Shown piece by piece: positions 31,201 through 39,660 of a stretch of DNA of 39,660 nucleotides. Both the position numbers and the translations under genes were made by a program. The stretch comes from Acanthamoeba castellanii str. Neff (taxonomy: Eukaryota; Discosea; Longamoebia; Acanthamoebidae), in NCBI RefSeq assembly GCF_000313135.1, contig NW_004457596.1, positions 180,677-220,336 of the forward strand, read 5' to 3'. Position 1 is the stretch's first letter, and every line of letters starts with the position of its first letter. Below the pieces are notes generated by a model, which worked only from the letters and a program-made list of their open reading frames with translations, had not been told where the DNA came from and did not search any database.

Positions 31201-31831
31201 GAAACTGGTGCGTGAACTGAGCTTAACAACACAAACTCCTCCACCGTGCGCTAACCGATCGCTGGCTTGCAGGAGGGCATGATTGAGGTAAGAAGGGTGG
31301 GCAGCGAGGTGAAGAGAGAGCACTCACTTCAGATGGTCACCTCCCTCGGCACTCTCTTCTTCTCTGCCGAATCCGAGTACGCCATCATCTTCCTCGCAGA
31401 GATGTGTTACAGCTTTCAAGTCAACACACGACACTCATGACACACACGACACACACACACACGCACACACGCACACACACGCACACAGGTCCGAGCTCAA
31501 TGCCTGGGTGGACGTCCTCAAACGCCACGTGCGTGCTGTTGGGATCCGCAAGTACAACGTCACGCTCCACCCGGAGCGGGGCAAGGAAGGCAGGGACGGC
31601 GAGGGCGGGCCTGTCGCGATGAGCGACCGAAACGAAAGCGAAAGCGAAAATAAGAACGAAAGCGACGTCGAGGGAAGGAAGAAAAAGCAGACCTGGGCCG
31701 CGGCGGAAGATACCACCAATACGTCGAGCAACGACTCGTCGACCGACGGAAAGAAAGAAGACGTCGAAAGAGCGAAGAAGACCAACAACGGCGAGGAGAG
31801 CGTCAAGCGGAGCACCACAGCGGGACAGTAG
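28202..31831 (+). CDS. Tandem Ras-PH-Ras-PH protein
   Basis: Fifteen exons join without a phase error to give 789 aa. Module 1 has a P loop (VVGGGGVGKSS), an insert of about 20 residues, switch I (EPTLRDEYT), DTAGQEQY, NKND and a G5-like EVSAADG. A PH domain follows (YWFVLKGDELNYFK to the Trp of EEWLGVLKRHV). A basic/acidic linker leads to module 2: VLGGGGVGKSS, DPTLQDEYS, DTAGQEQY, NKND, EVCAASG and a PH domain (RWCVLKKDELRYYK to NAWVDVLKRHV). All five nucleotide-binding motifs are intact in both modules, so both may bind GTP. Internal exons have matching sizes: 109, 121, 53, 136, 93/90 and 104 nt. No CAAX box is seen; the PH domains probably provide membrane targeting. Both copies lie in one continuous frame across exon 29737-30284, so they are not two genes. 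Confidence 0.9.
29335..29355 (+). repeat. (CA)n microsatellite in intron
   Basis: About 10 CA units in the intron before the first PH exon of the Ras-PH gene. Confidence 0.92.
30853..30903 (+). repeat. (CA)n/GACACA microsatellite in intron
   Basis: CA runs separated by CGACACACA units; lies in the Ras-PH module 2 intron equivalent to the one ending at 29139 in module 1. Confidence 0.92.
31437..31488 (+). repeat. CA-rich microsatellite running to acceptor
   Basis: CACACA and ACGCACAC units run right up to the acceptor CACACAG used by the last Ras-PH exon at 31489. Confidence 0.92.
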
Positions 31832-32522
31832 TGCGAGAAAGGAGCGCCAGGAGAAGCGAAACACGCCGAGCAAGATGCTGATGACGTTCCTCCGCACCTC
31901 GCTCGCCAATCTCAAGGAGGGCAGCGGTGACGCGACCAACCGACTGGACAGAAGCCCAAGCTCAGGCGGCAGCAGTGACGAGGCTGCATCGCCGCTGTCG
32001 GGCAGTCCGTCGTCGTCGGGTCGCCGACGCAGCACGCTGTCGCTGGGCCGCAAGAGCGGAAGCATGTACGCACCGTCTCGATCGGCTCCGTTACCGGCCG
32101 TCGAGGAGCGCCAGCGGAGCCAGTCGGTCGCTCGGCAGGACCACGGCGATGGCACAACGGGGTCGGCGACCACCTCACTGCCAGGGTCACCGCAGCGAGC
32201 CGCTGTAAAGAAGGAGGCGACGCGGCGGAAGGCAAAGAGCGAAGACGACGACGAGTGGAAGAATGTCTTCGGCGCCGAGAAAGCGAAGACGGGAGAAGCA
32301 AAGAACGAAGAGAAGAAAAAGAACGAAGGCGAAAAGAGGAAACAGAAAAACGAGGACGACAAGAGCGAAGCAAATGAGACGAGCGATCTGGCTGCCTCCA
32401 AGACTCAAGTGGTGACCTCTCCGCGACACAGAAAGAAGAAGGAAAAGGAAGAGGAAAAGGAGGAGGCCGACAGCCACACCAAACTAACCAAGAAGAACAA
32501 GAAGGCAAAGAAGGAGAACTGA
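31830..32522 (+). other. Ser/Lys-rich open frame, probable tail of the Ras-PH gene
   Basis: Directly overlapping the TAG stop at 31829-31831, the +1 frame stays open for 230 codons to TGA at 32520-32522. It reads SSARKERQEKRNTPSKMLMT, then a Ser/Pro/Gly/Arg-rich region (31930-32190) and a Lys/Glu-rich end. An internal ATG lies at 31875. The composition continues that of the last Ras-PH exon. No promoter-sized gap or convincing intron separates them. It may be a tail reached by an unseen splice, a frameshift, or a sequence error, or a separate small gene. The stop lies only 24 bp from the convergent isochorismatase stop. Confidence 0.5.
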
Positions 32523-32546
32523 TCTATGTACCATAGCCATAAAAAA

Positions 32547-33231
32547 TCACACCGCCTTGACCACTTCGTCGGTGGTCACCACCCATGCGAACTCCCTGTG
32601 CAGATCGCTCAGACTGCACTGGTGCACGTCCTCCGCGCTCCACTTGCGCCCGTCGACCCCCACCCGATCGAAGGTGGCGCAGGCGTCGCCCACGAGATAC
32701 GTGTCGAAGCCCAGGTTGCCCGCCATCCGCGTGGTGGTGCTCACGCAGTGGTTGGTGGTCAGCCCGCACAGGACCAGTGTCGTGATGCCCCGCGCGCGGA
32801 GCTCCTCCTCGAGCGTGGTGCCGATGAAGCTGCTGTTGACGTGCTTGGTCAGCCGGCGCTCGCCCTCGATCGGCGCACACAGCGGGACGGCGGCGAAGCC
32901 CTCCGGGCTGAAGTCTGGGTTGAGCGGGCAGCCGGCCTCGAGGGAGTGGTGGTGGACGTGCCACACCGGGCGCTTGGCGGCCCGGAATGCGGTGAGGAGC
33001 GCGTAGATGTTGGTCTCGGCCTGCGGGTTGTTGCGTGCGCCGCCCCAGTGGGCCAACTCATCGAATCCTTTTTAATTAAAAATGTAATAAATAAATAGGC
33101 CAATAAATACTCATAAATAATAAGGTGTAAAGGGATGTGGAGGGAGGAGGCATACCATGCTGCACATCGATCACCACGAGTGCCGTAGCCTGCTGAGGCA
33201 GAGTGGAAGGGAGCGGCTGAGGCGTGGACAT
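32547..33231 (-). CDS. Isochorismatase-family cysteine hydrolase
   Basis: Two exons on the minus strand encode about 200 aa. A short first exon starts at ATG 33231 (MSTPQPLPSTLPQQATALVV) and a long one begins FDELAHWGGARNNPQ, with the stop at 32549-32547. The catalytic triad of the superfamily is visible: Asp in VVIDVQHG, Lys in LTKHVNSSFIGT and Cys in GLTTNHCVST. Family members hydrolyse nicotinamide, N-carbamoyl compounds, isochorismate and similar small molecules; the substrate here cannot be told. Length fits the family (180-220 aa). Such genes are common in bacteria and have spread among protists, so transfer is possible, but the intron and GC-rich codons show it is well settled. It is head-to-head with EFG1. 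Confidence 0.9.
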
Positions 33232-33449
33232 GTTGTCTGTTGTTGTGGGTTGAGTTTGTGGTGGTCGAGAAGCGGGCAAAGGGAGTGTGGGGGGGACATG
33301 TTGTGTCGCTGGCGGCAGATGGAACCTTCCATCAAATTTGGCCAAAGTTTCCGAATTTTCGAAACGCACTTGTATTGCCATTTCGGTTTTGGCCTTTTTC
33401 TTCATTCTACGCTCGATTGTAAAAGCTGTCAATCGCCAACACCACAAGG
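33232..33449. promoter_or_regulatory. Bidirectional promoter, isochorismatase / EFG1
   Basis: A 218-bp gap between divergent starts. It has GT-rich sequence on the left and an AT-rich stretch on the right (33340-33440). No specific site was identified. Confidence 0.45.
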
Positions 33450-35677
33450 ATGCCCAAGCAAACGGACAACAACGGAGAGGAGGGGCAGGACCGACGTGGT
33501 GGAAGGGGCAGAAGAGGCGGAAATCGCGGCCGATTGGGTCCCGCCAGGCGCGGTGCCGGCGCCATCACCAAGGATGGAGAGCCGCCCAAGAAGAAGGTCC
33601 GCACGGCTGACCTCATCCGCAGCACGCAGCGCCTCCTCCGAAACAAGGTACCTTGTGATGGCGAGATCGAAACGATTCGAAACGTTTAGATCACAATTGA
33701 AGATTAAATTAATTTAATCTTTTGCGATGAGCAGAAAGATATGCCGGAGGAGCAGCGGAAGGCAAAGGAGGCCGAGTTGGAGCGGCTCATCAAGCAGCGC
33801 CAGGTCGAGCTCCAGGAGAAGAAGAATGACCAGTATCAGCGCAAGTACAAGATGATCAAGTTCTTTGGTACAGATCGTGTGTCGTGGTGCACACGCGGTA
33901 GTGGAGCCTCACACCCTCGCGACTGCAATGGTGGTGTGTCGTCACTTTTACAGAGAAGCAGAAGCTGGACCGACAGCAGAAGACGCTCCAGAAGAAGCTC
34001 CTCGCCGCGACCACCGATGAGGAGAAGACCACTCTGCAGCAGCAGCTCGACAAAATCGCCGACGATCTGCTCTACGTCACTGTACGCTCCATCTCTCTCT
34101 CTCTCTCTCTCTTGTGTGTGTGCGTGTGTGTGCGTGCGTGCGTGTGTGTGGTCGTGTGTGTGTTCGATAATGTGATGTGTACGCGTGTGCGGTGGTGCGC
34201 TGACTTGTAAGGCCGCACAGTATTTCCCGCGCAACGAGAAGTACATCTCGATCGTGAAGGAAATGACCGACCCCAAGGTGCTCGAGAAGCGGAACGAGAT
34301 CAAGAAGCGGGTGCAGGCCTACGTCCAGGAGAAGAAGGACAAGGGCGAGGCTCTCACCGAGGAAAGCGAAGCCGAGGGCGAGCTCGAGGGCGCAGAACAG
34401 ACCGAAGCCGCCGCAGAAGCGGAGAACGAAGAGAAAGAAGAGGAGGAGGTGGATGAGGCCGCCACGACGAAAAAGAATGAAGACGAGGCCACTGCCGAGA
34501 ACGGCGAAGAGGAGCAAGAGAACGAAGACGAAGACGACTTCTTTGTGGAAGAGAAGGCGACGGAGGTGAAGAAGACCGATGCCAAGCCAGCCACGCCCGC
34601 CAAGGCCGCTGAGGCCAAGCCCGCCGCCAAGGCCAAGCCCGCCACTCCAGCTAAGGCCGAGGCCAAGCCCTCTACCACCCCGGCCAAGGCCAAGCCTGCC
34701 ACTCCTGCCAAGGCCAAGCCGGCCACTCCGGCCAAGCCCGAGACTCCCGCCGCTAAGACTGTGACAACAACACCAGCGAAGCCTTCGCCGGAGGCTGCCA
34801 CGGCCCCCAGCACGCCAACGGTGTCGACGACGACCGCCACCACCACTCCCACTGCGGCTACCGCTGGCGAAGCTCAACTGACGTCGGCGCAAAAGAAGCG
34901 GCTGAGGAAGAAGCGAAAGTCGGGCCAAATTGAGGGAGCCAAGGAGGAGACCACCGCCACGACTGCGACGACGACGACGACGACAACAAAGACGACGAAC
35001 ACGGCCGCCGCCGCAGTTGCACCTGCGACCCTCAAGGCCAATGCCATCCAGCAGGCCAAGGCCGACCTTGCGCCGCAGGCCGAGGCGGAAACGGTCTCGG
35101 AGACCACCACGCAGGAGGCCAAGGCCACCACCCCCGCCAAGAAGAGGAGGCGAAGCCGCGGCAAGACTGCCGCTAATCCTGCCGCCGCCGCCGCCGCGGC
35201 CGATGCCAACAAGATGGACGTCGTGCCGACCAAGGAGCCCGCGTCCAGCCCGGCCCAACCTACGAAGAAGGCAACGGCCAGCCCCGCGAAGAAGCAGGCG
35301 CCGAGCCCGGCTGCTGCCAAGAAGGGGACGGCCAGCCCCGCGGCCAACAACAAGCGAAAGGCCGCGGCTGCCGCGCAGCCCGTGAAGGCCGCTCCCGCTC
35401 TTCCCGCCGCGCCCGCCGAGGATGACACTGATGAGGTTACAGAGGTGCCCTCGCGCAAGAAGAAGAGAAGGTACCCTAATCCTCTTCTCTCTTCTTCTCT
35501 CCTTCTCTCACTCTCTTGCTGATGACGATTGCTTGTGTGGTGTGTGTGCGCCATCCCGATGTACGTAACAGCGGTGGAGAGTTCGACCCGAAGGTGGCCA
35601 AGAATCTGGCCAGCCGGCAGCAGGCCGCCGAAGCTGCCGCGCCGCTACCGGAGAAGAGCCACACCAAGTTCCAGTGA
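33450..35677 (+). CDS. EFG1: rRNA-processing protein EFG1 with extended tail
   Basis: The exons read MPKQTDNNGEEGQDRRGGRG, then LIRSTQRLLRNKKDMPEEQR, then ERLIKQRQVELQEKKNDQYQ, KYKMIKFFEKQKLDRQQK and YFPRNEKYISIVKEM. This is the order and spacing of the EFG1 family, nucleolar proteins required for 18S rRNA maturation within the small-subunit processome. The Arg/Gly start is typical of nucleolar proteins. Family members are usually 200-300 aa, but here a tail of about 400 residues follows. It is acidic at first, then has AKPATPAK-type repeats (34590-34760) resembling histone H1 tails, Thr and Ala runs and several basic KKRRR clusters. A last exon ends SHTKFQ at 35677. The tail may bind RNA or nucleosomes (inference). 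Confidence 0.85.
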
Positions 35678-35995
35678 GCCCCCAATCCTTGCGTTGTCCA
35701 CAACTAGCTTGATTGAACAACCAACGACCAACATCAACTCTACTCCCTGTCCACCTTCTTTGGTTTGTTGTGCTTCGACGGATGCGCCGGTTTATAGTGC
35801 GAAGGCACAACCTGAGTTGTTACATACGTCCTGGTGCGCAGGCAGAACGAGTGGTGTCTCCACTTGAATAGAAATGAGGGTTTACGGTGTCCCCGCCCAA
35901 GAGTGCACGAGAAAAAAATCACGAAAACTCTTTTTATTTTGCCTTATCCCTTTTCTTTCAAGAAATGCATGTATTATTTTAATTTGTGTTGCGGG
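35678..35995. other. Intergenic region left of transposon-like island
   Basis: 318 bases with falling GC content toward the right and a run of A and T from 35910 to 35985. No gene was seen. It could contain the left end of the inserted element, but no terminal inverted repeat was recognised. Confidence 0.4.
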
Positions 35996-36517
35996 ATGGA
36001 CGAGGAGGCGAGCGAGCGAGGCGATAAGCTGGACGAGGGCGAGGCGGCAATCAGTAAACGTAAATTGGTGATTGATGAAGCATTGGAGGCGAAGAAGAAG
36101 GTGAAATTGGAGAAGGAGGAGAATGGGAGCACCGCAAGCCAGGAGGTAAAGGCTGAGAGCAAAGAAGTGTGGTCAGGAGCAATCAGCTGGAAGGAGAACG
36201 AAATTGTACACATGAACAATGTCACAGTGCAAATCAAGTGGGCAACACTGCTACACAAGTTCGTCAACAGCATCAGCCCCCTCATCCACACACATCTGCC
36301 CCAGGAACGGGCACCACTTCCTATCAAGTTCTCCCTGCCAATCTGGGGGCTCCTCACACAAGTGCTGGCCTATCATCACATTATTGTCACAGCCAGGGCT
36401 GGCTTCTCAGATTGCATGACCTTGACCCCACACTTTGTCAGCAGAACACCTTCCATGGGGATGATGACATCAGGATCCTCCTGGACATCTACCATGATGA
36501 GGTGGAGCTGCAAATGA
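35996..36517 (+). CDS. Lysine-rich open frame in transposon-like island
   Basis: An open frame starts MDEEASERGDKLDEGEAAIS and is rich in Glu, Lys and Ala for about 60 residues. It becomes hydrophobic and His-rich after 36200 (KWATLLHKFVNSISPLIHTH, FSLPIWGLLTQVLAYHHIIV). Around 36390-36510 another plus-strand frame is also open (FHGDDDIRILLDIYHDEVEL), so an intron or frameshift may join them. The minus strand is open in the same stretch, so the strand is uncertain from 36380 on. Codon use is less GC-biased than in neighbouring genes. No family was recognised. It could be a second gene of the element to its right, or a host gene disrupted by it. Confidence 0.3.
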   Translation: MDEEASERGDKLDEGEAAISKRKLVIDEALEAKKKVKLEKEENGSTASQEVKAESKEVWSGAISWKENEIVHMNNVTVQIKWATLLHKFVNSISPLIHTHLPQERAPLPIKFSLPIWGLLTQVLAYHHIIVTARAGFSDCMTLTPHFVSRTPSMGMMTSGSSWTSTMMRWSCK

Positions 36518-36551
36518 GGGTATCAGTATAGCTACTATGTGTGTGGAACTA

Positions 36552-38538
36552 TCAGGTGTGTGAAGCATGTACCAGTTTCTTGAGGATTGCCATGATGGCG
36601 TGCAGGTTACAGGGGATGATCTGTGTGAGTGGCAGTTTGAAGATTGGTGTGGTGATGACCCCATGATGATCCTTAGCATAAGCATGTTTCCCACTCCCTT
36701 GGTGCTGTTCAACCTCCTCTGCCCACTTTTGCTGGTACTCCTCCACGTGGAATGGCCACTCCTCTTTGGTAAAGTCATTGATCTTGCTGATATAACATAA
36801 ATGATATCAATCAATCACTGCTCATCACTGTTGTACTGACAGGCTTTGTTTGTGGACATACATGTCCTTGCATGCGCAGAAGGGGCACTTGGACTTGGAT
36901 TTTGGGTGAAACACATCATAGAGCCCCATCAACTTCATGAGCGCCTTGAGATTGCAGGTGAGTATTGGCTTGATTGTCCATTCCTTCCCAGTGACAACAA
37001 GCTTCATGTTGGTCATAATGTGATGCACCGCCTGTTGGTTGATTAGTAATGAACTGTAGGTCATTGTCATATCCATGCACAGGGCTGTACCTCAATGGTG
37101 GACTGCAGTTCACACTGCAGCTCTTCTTCACTTTCACCGCCAATGTAGACAAGCCACACGTGGCAGTTCTTTGGCGACTTGATGGATGAGAGCGGTTCAT
37201 GTGGCTGGATGAACTGGAAGCCACTGAGCTCCTGTTGGGTGCATTTCTTTGATGTGATCGTTGCACCATCAAATGATAACTTCAGGAGAAGAGGAGTGCT
37301 TGAGGGAGATGACTCCAGTGGCAACTGCTGGAGATGCCACTTGAGGTAGGTGTGAAGAGGTATGTGGTAGCCCTGCCCCAAGGTTGATGTTGGGAGGATG
37401 GGTAGGGTGTTGTTGAGTGTGTGCTGATGCTGATGCAGCTTGTGGACAGTGCCATACTTCTCTAGCCTGAACGTCTGGACAACTTCCATCCACTGGACAT
37501 CTATAGCATGTGGTGAGTGTCAATCTGTGGTGATGGTGTACATGAGGTACCTGATATCCCCAGCTGATCTTTGAGTGCAAGCAATTCTGCTACTGATGGT
37601 CTCTTCTCCACTCCAAGTGGGCAGCCAGCCATGGCAAGCTTCTCACAGAGGACTTGGTCATTGAGCAGCTTCATGATGCCTTCAGCAATGTTGTCTGTCT
37701 GGTACACCTGCTTGATGGTCTGTGGAGATCAATAAGAGGTTAACACTGTGGGTGAATGTGATGGTGGACAGAGAACAGCAAGATGATGCTGCAGGCAATG
37801 ACAATGTGGGCAACAATGATGAGGTGCACCAAGGGGGAAGGCAAGGGTATGGGAGCACCTCTTTCACAAGCTCATCAGCATCTTCTTTGAATGTGGTGTA
37901 GGTCTTGTTCTTATGCTGGAGTCTGTTGTTGGTGCAGTAGCTTGTCTTGATGGCCGCCAGAAGCTTGTCAACCGCCATGTACTTGGTGGCACGTTTCTCC
38001 TCTAGGATTGCCTCCTCTCTCTCACGGTGCTCCACTCATGCCCTCTTTGCTGTGAGAATCTGTTCTGCGCTGCTACAGCCTTCACACCTCTCTCTCTGGC
38101 AGTGTGGTGTCTTCTGCAGGTGCTGGAGGAGGTGGGATGTGGTTGTGTAGGCTTTCATACACTGTGTGTGTGGGCAGGGATGTGGAGCTGATGCTGCTGG
38201 TGGTGCTGCGCCTAATGCCACCACATCAAATATCTAGGTATATGTTATTTTATATCAGTACAGGTACTTCAATACGCCCCTCCTGCCGCCCTGCTCCGCC
38301 TGGCCCACCCTGCCCTGCTCCACCCCATCTTACACCTCCCTCATCTCTTCTCTACACCATATTCACATACCTGGTTACACTCAGGACAGGGCCGTTCACA
38401 TGGAGAGTGGTGATGTTGAGCTTTGGTGTGGTGATGGTTTCGGTTGGAGGCACATTGGTATGGCCATCGCTGACCATTTGGTTGCAGGCGGAGGGAACAG
38501 TCTGTGTGCAGACAGGGGTAGCCTTGTGGTGTGGCCAT
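36552..38538 (-). pseudogene. Decayed transposon-like protein with C2H2 zinc finger
   Basis: On the minus strand, several exon-like blocks lie in order. MATPQGYPCLHTDC begins near 38538. A C2H2-like finger follows (CPHTQCMKAYTTTSHLLQHL). Then come a Glu/Arg helix (HREREEAILEEKRATKYMAV), MEVVQTFRLEKYGTVHKLHQ, LLKLSFDGATITSKKCTQQE, NCHVWLVYIGGE, GKEWTIKPILTCNLKALMKL, SKCPFCACKDMY and TTPIFKLPLTQIIPCNLHAI. The order (strand-like DGATIT, then a Lys/Leu-rich segment, then CPFC, then IPL..I.PCNLH) recalls a dispersed eukaryotic family of uncharacterised transposon proteins. The frame is broken by an in-frame TGA at 38038-38036, and further intron-like gaps occur. The region is less GC-rich than its flanks, which suits an insertion. 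Confidence 0.5.
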
Positions 38539-38640
38539 CAGGTTGAGAACAAGGCGGGCAGCTGGTTGCAGAAAGGTTCTCACCGCAGCAAACATGTGGA
38601 CGCGAATTATTTCCTTGAATATATTAAGAAATCCGCGAAA

Positions 38641-38773
38641 AGAAGTCGGCATAAAAGTGCAAAGTTGGGCGCGTGACGTCAGCATCGTGAAACCACAACA
38701 TCCCCGTGGAATGGCTGTCCGCTGGGCCAATGGGAAACCTCAGAAAGTCGACAAATAAGTGCAAAGTTGGGCG
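38641..38773. repeat. Direct repeat pair flanking CRE-like and CCAAT motifs
   Basis: AAGTGCAAAGTTGGGCG occurs at 38655-38671 and again at 38757-38773. Each copy is preceded by a similar GTCG(G/A)CA stretch, making an imperfect repeat of about 31 bp. Between them lie TGACGTCA (about 38675-38682) and GCCAAT (38726). Confidence 0.8.
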
Positions 38774-38798
38774 GCATTTTTTGGCCTATTCAAGTGCT

Positions 38799-39660
38799 CT
38801 ACTTGTTCCTCTTCGAGCGGAAGGCCCAGAGAACCTTGGCGGTCTCGTCGCCTCGCCTCTCCTTGCGCGCCTGCTCCTTGACGACCTTCTTGGCCTTGCG
38901 CTTCTCGGCCTTCTCCTCTTCGAACACGTCGTCATCCTCGTCCTCATCGGAGAGCGCCAGGCCCTCGTCCAACTCGCGCACCTTCACGCTCTTGAGCTCC
39001 GACTCCAGGACCCTCTGCTTGCTGCCCCACGCCGCAAACTTCTGCTTCTTATCCTCCGAGCCCATGGCCACCTTCCTCATCAACTTGGTGTGCGTGAAGT
39101 TCTCCAGGCGAGCTGCAATAAAGCAAACGAGACGAGACGGGCGTGGTTAGAGGCCAACAACGATCGCAGGTCAGCGCGAGCGAGCAAGCGGGAACCATAC
39201 CAGCGGTGTACTCGCCCTTCTGTGCGATCTTGGCAGACTTCTGCACGGCGTTGAGCCCCAGCACGTCGACGTTGGCGGCCAACTCGGCCTGCTCCCTGTC
39301 GCGGGTGGCCTTCTGCTCCCGCGAGATGATGCGGATGCACTTCATGCCGTCGAGCTTCGTGTAGCGGATCTGCACGCCGCGCGCATAAGAAAACGAGTTA
39401 GACTCTACTCTCAGCACCTGCTGGTACACCAATACAAGTACTTGATGTGAAGTGGGCTGTTGCTGCGTACCTGAAGCTGGAAGGGCAGAGCGCTCAGCTC
39501 AAGATCGATGCCCAGGGCCTTGGCCTCTTCGATGGGGCGCACGCCAAACTCAAAGGTGAAGGCGCTCTCGGTGGTGACGTTACCCACATCGCGCGTGATG
39601 AAGCTGTCCTTCGTGGTGGACTGCTCCTTTCGTCTTCACCGTCCTCAGCGCGGACAAGAG
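38799..39660 (-). CDS. 3' part of a gene, possibly VWA/Sec23-like C-terminal region
   Basis: The gene runs off the right edge, so only the C-terminal ~220 residues are present. Exons read, from the edge leftwards, DSFITRDVGNVTTESAFTFE (beta-rich), IRYTKLDGMKCIRIISREQK, DVLGLNAVQKSAKIAQKGEY and LENFTHTKLMRKVAMGSEDK. An acidic/basic helical tail ends AFRSKRNK at 38799. The strand-then-helix order with VTTESAFTFEFGVRP and a helix rich in Gln/Ala resembles the C-terminal part of VWA or Sec23-type proteins, including the VWA-bearing circularly permuted Ras proteins of amoebae, but this is only a resemblance. The kinase, GTPase or VWA core would lie outside the window. Confidence 0.55.

Noticed and set aside
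32547..33231. Recent bacterial transfer of the isochorismatase gene
   Set aside because: The family is common in bacteria, but the gene has an intron and host-like codon use, so recent transfer is not supported by the sequence alone.
34077..35258. 393-codon Gly/Leu/Arg-rich minus-strand frame
   Set aside because: Antisense of the EFG1 tail, with no motif and an incompatible position against the EFG1 exons.
35996..36534. Exons of the minus-strand element continuing left to 36387
   Set aside because: A minus frame (LHLIMVDVQEDPDVIIPMEG) is open here, but the plus frame is equally good and GC3 does not separate them, so neither was extended with confidence.

Overview
This window looks like nuclear DNA of a compact, GC-rich, intron-rich protist. 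I infer a free-living amoebozoan, most likely Acanthamoeba-like. The reasons are many short GT-AG introns per gene, strong preference for G or C at third codon positions, intergenic gaps often of only 25-250 bp, low-complexity Ala/Gln/Lys-rich proteins, and gene families typical of Amoebozoa (Ras, MORN, F-box, PH). No rRNA, tRNA, CRISPR or bacterial operon signal was seen. Gene models were built by eye from splice sites, frame and phase, so exon edges are approximate unless stated.

Layout from left to right. A pseudokinase-like protein with a huge Lys-rich tail (281-3589, +). A secreted CBM9-like protein (3723-4971, -). RNA polymerase III subunit RPC6 (5103-6793, -). A small multi-pass membrane protein (6901-7685, +). 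Two tiny head-to-head membrane-protein genes (7914-8289, - and 8374-8838, +). An F-box plus MORN-repeat protein (8851-11345, +). An intronless secreted glycoprotein (11510-12478, +). An ER-lumenal DnaJ ending in KTEL (12711-14648, -), divergent from a BRO1-domain protein (14874-16633, +). A very large tandem-ubiquitin-like/coiled-coil/RING protein (17188-22351, +). A longin-like protein (22792-24395, -), divergent from PTPMT1 (24521-25885, +). An SLC25A44-type mitochondrial carrier (26072-28101, +).

The most unusual gene follows at 28202-31831 (+). It encodes a Ras-PH-Ras-PH protein whose two halves share nearly every exon length and phase, so it is an internal gene duplication. A 230-codon open tail follows in another frame. 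Next come an isochorismatase-family hydrolase (32547-33231, -) and an rRNA-processing EFG1 homologue (33450-35677, +).

The region about 35.9-38.7 kb is a compositionally different island. It holds a decayed, transposon-like, zinc-finger-containing gene on the minus strand and a lysine-rich open frame on the plus strand. The window closes with the 3' part of a minus-strand gene that I cannot name securely.

Themes: several genes concern ubiquitin (F-box, RING), membrane traffic (BRO1, longin), small-GTPase signalling (Ras-PH), ER folding, and mitochondrial lipid or metabolite handling. They are adjacent genes, not an operon. Head-to-head pairs with short gaps (6794-6900, 8290-8373, 14649-14873, 24396-24520, 33232-33449) probably share promoters.
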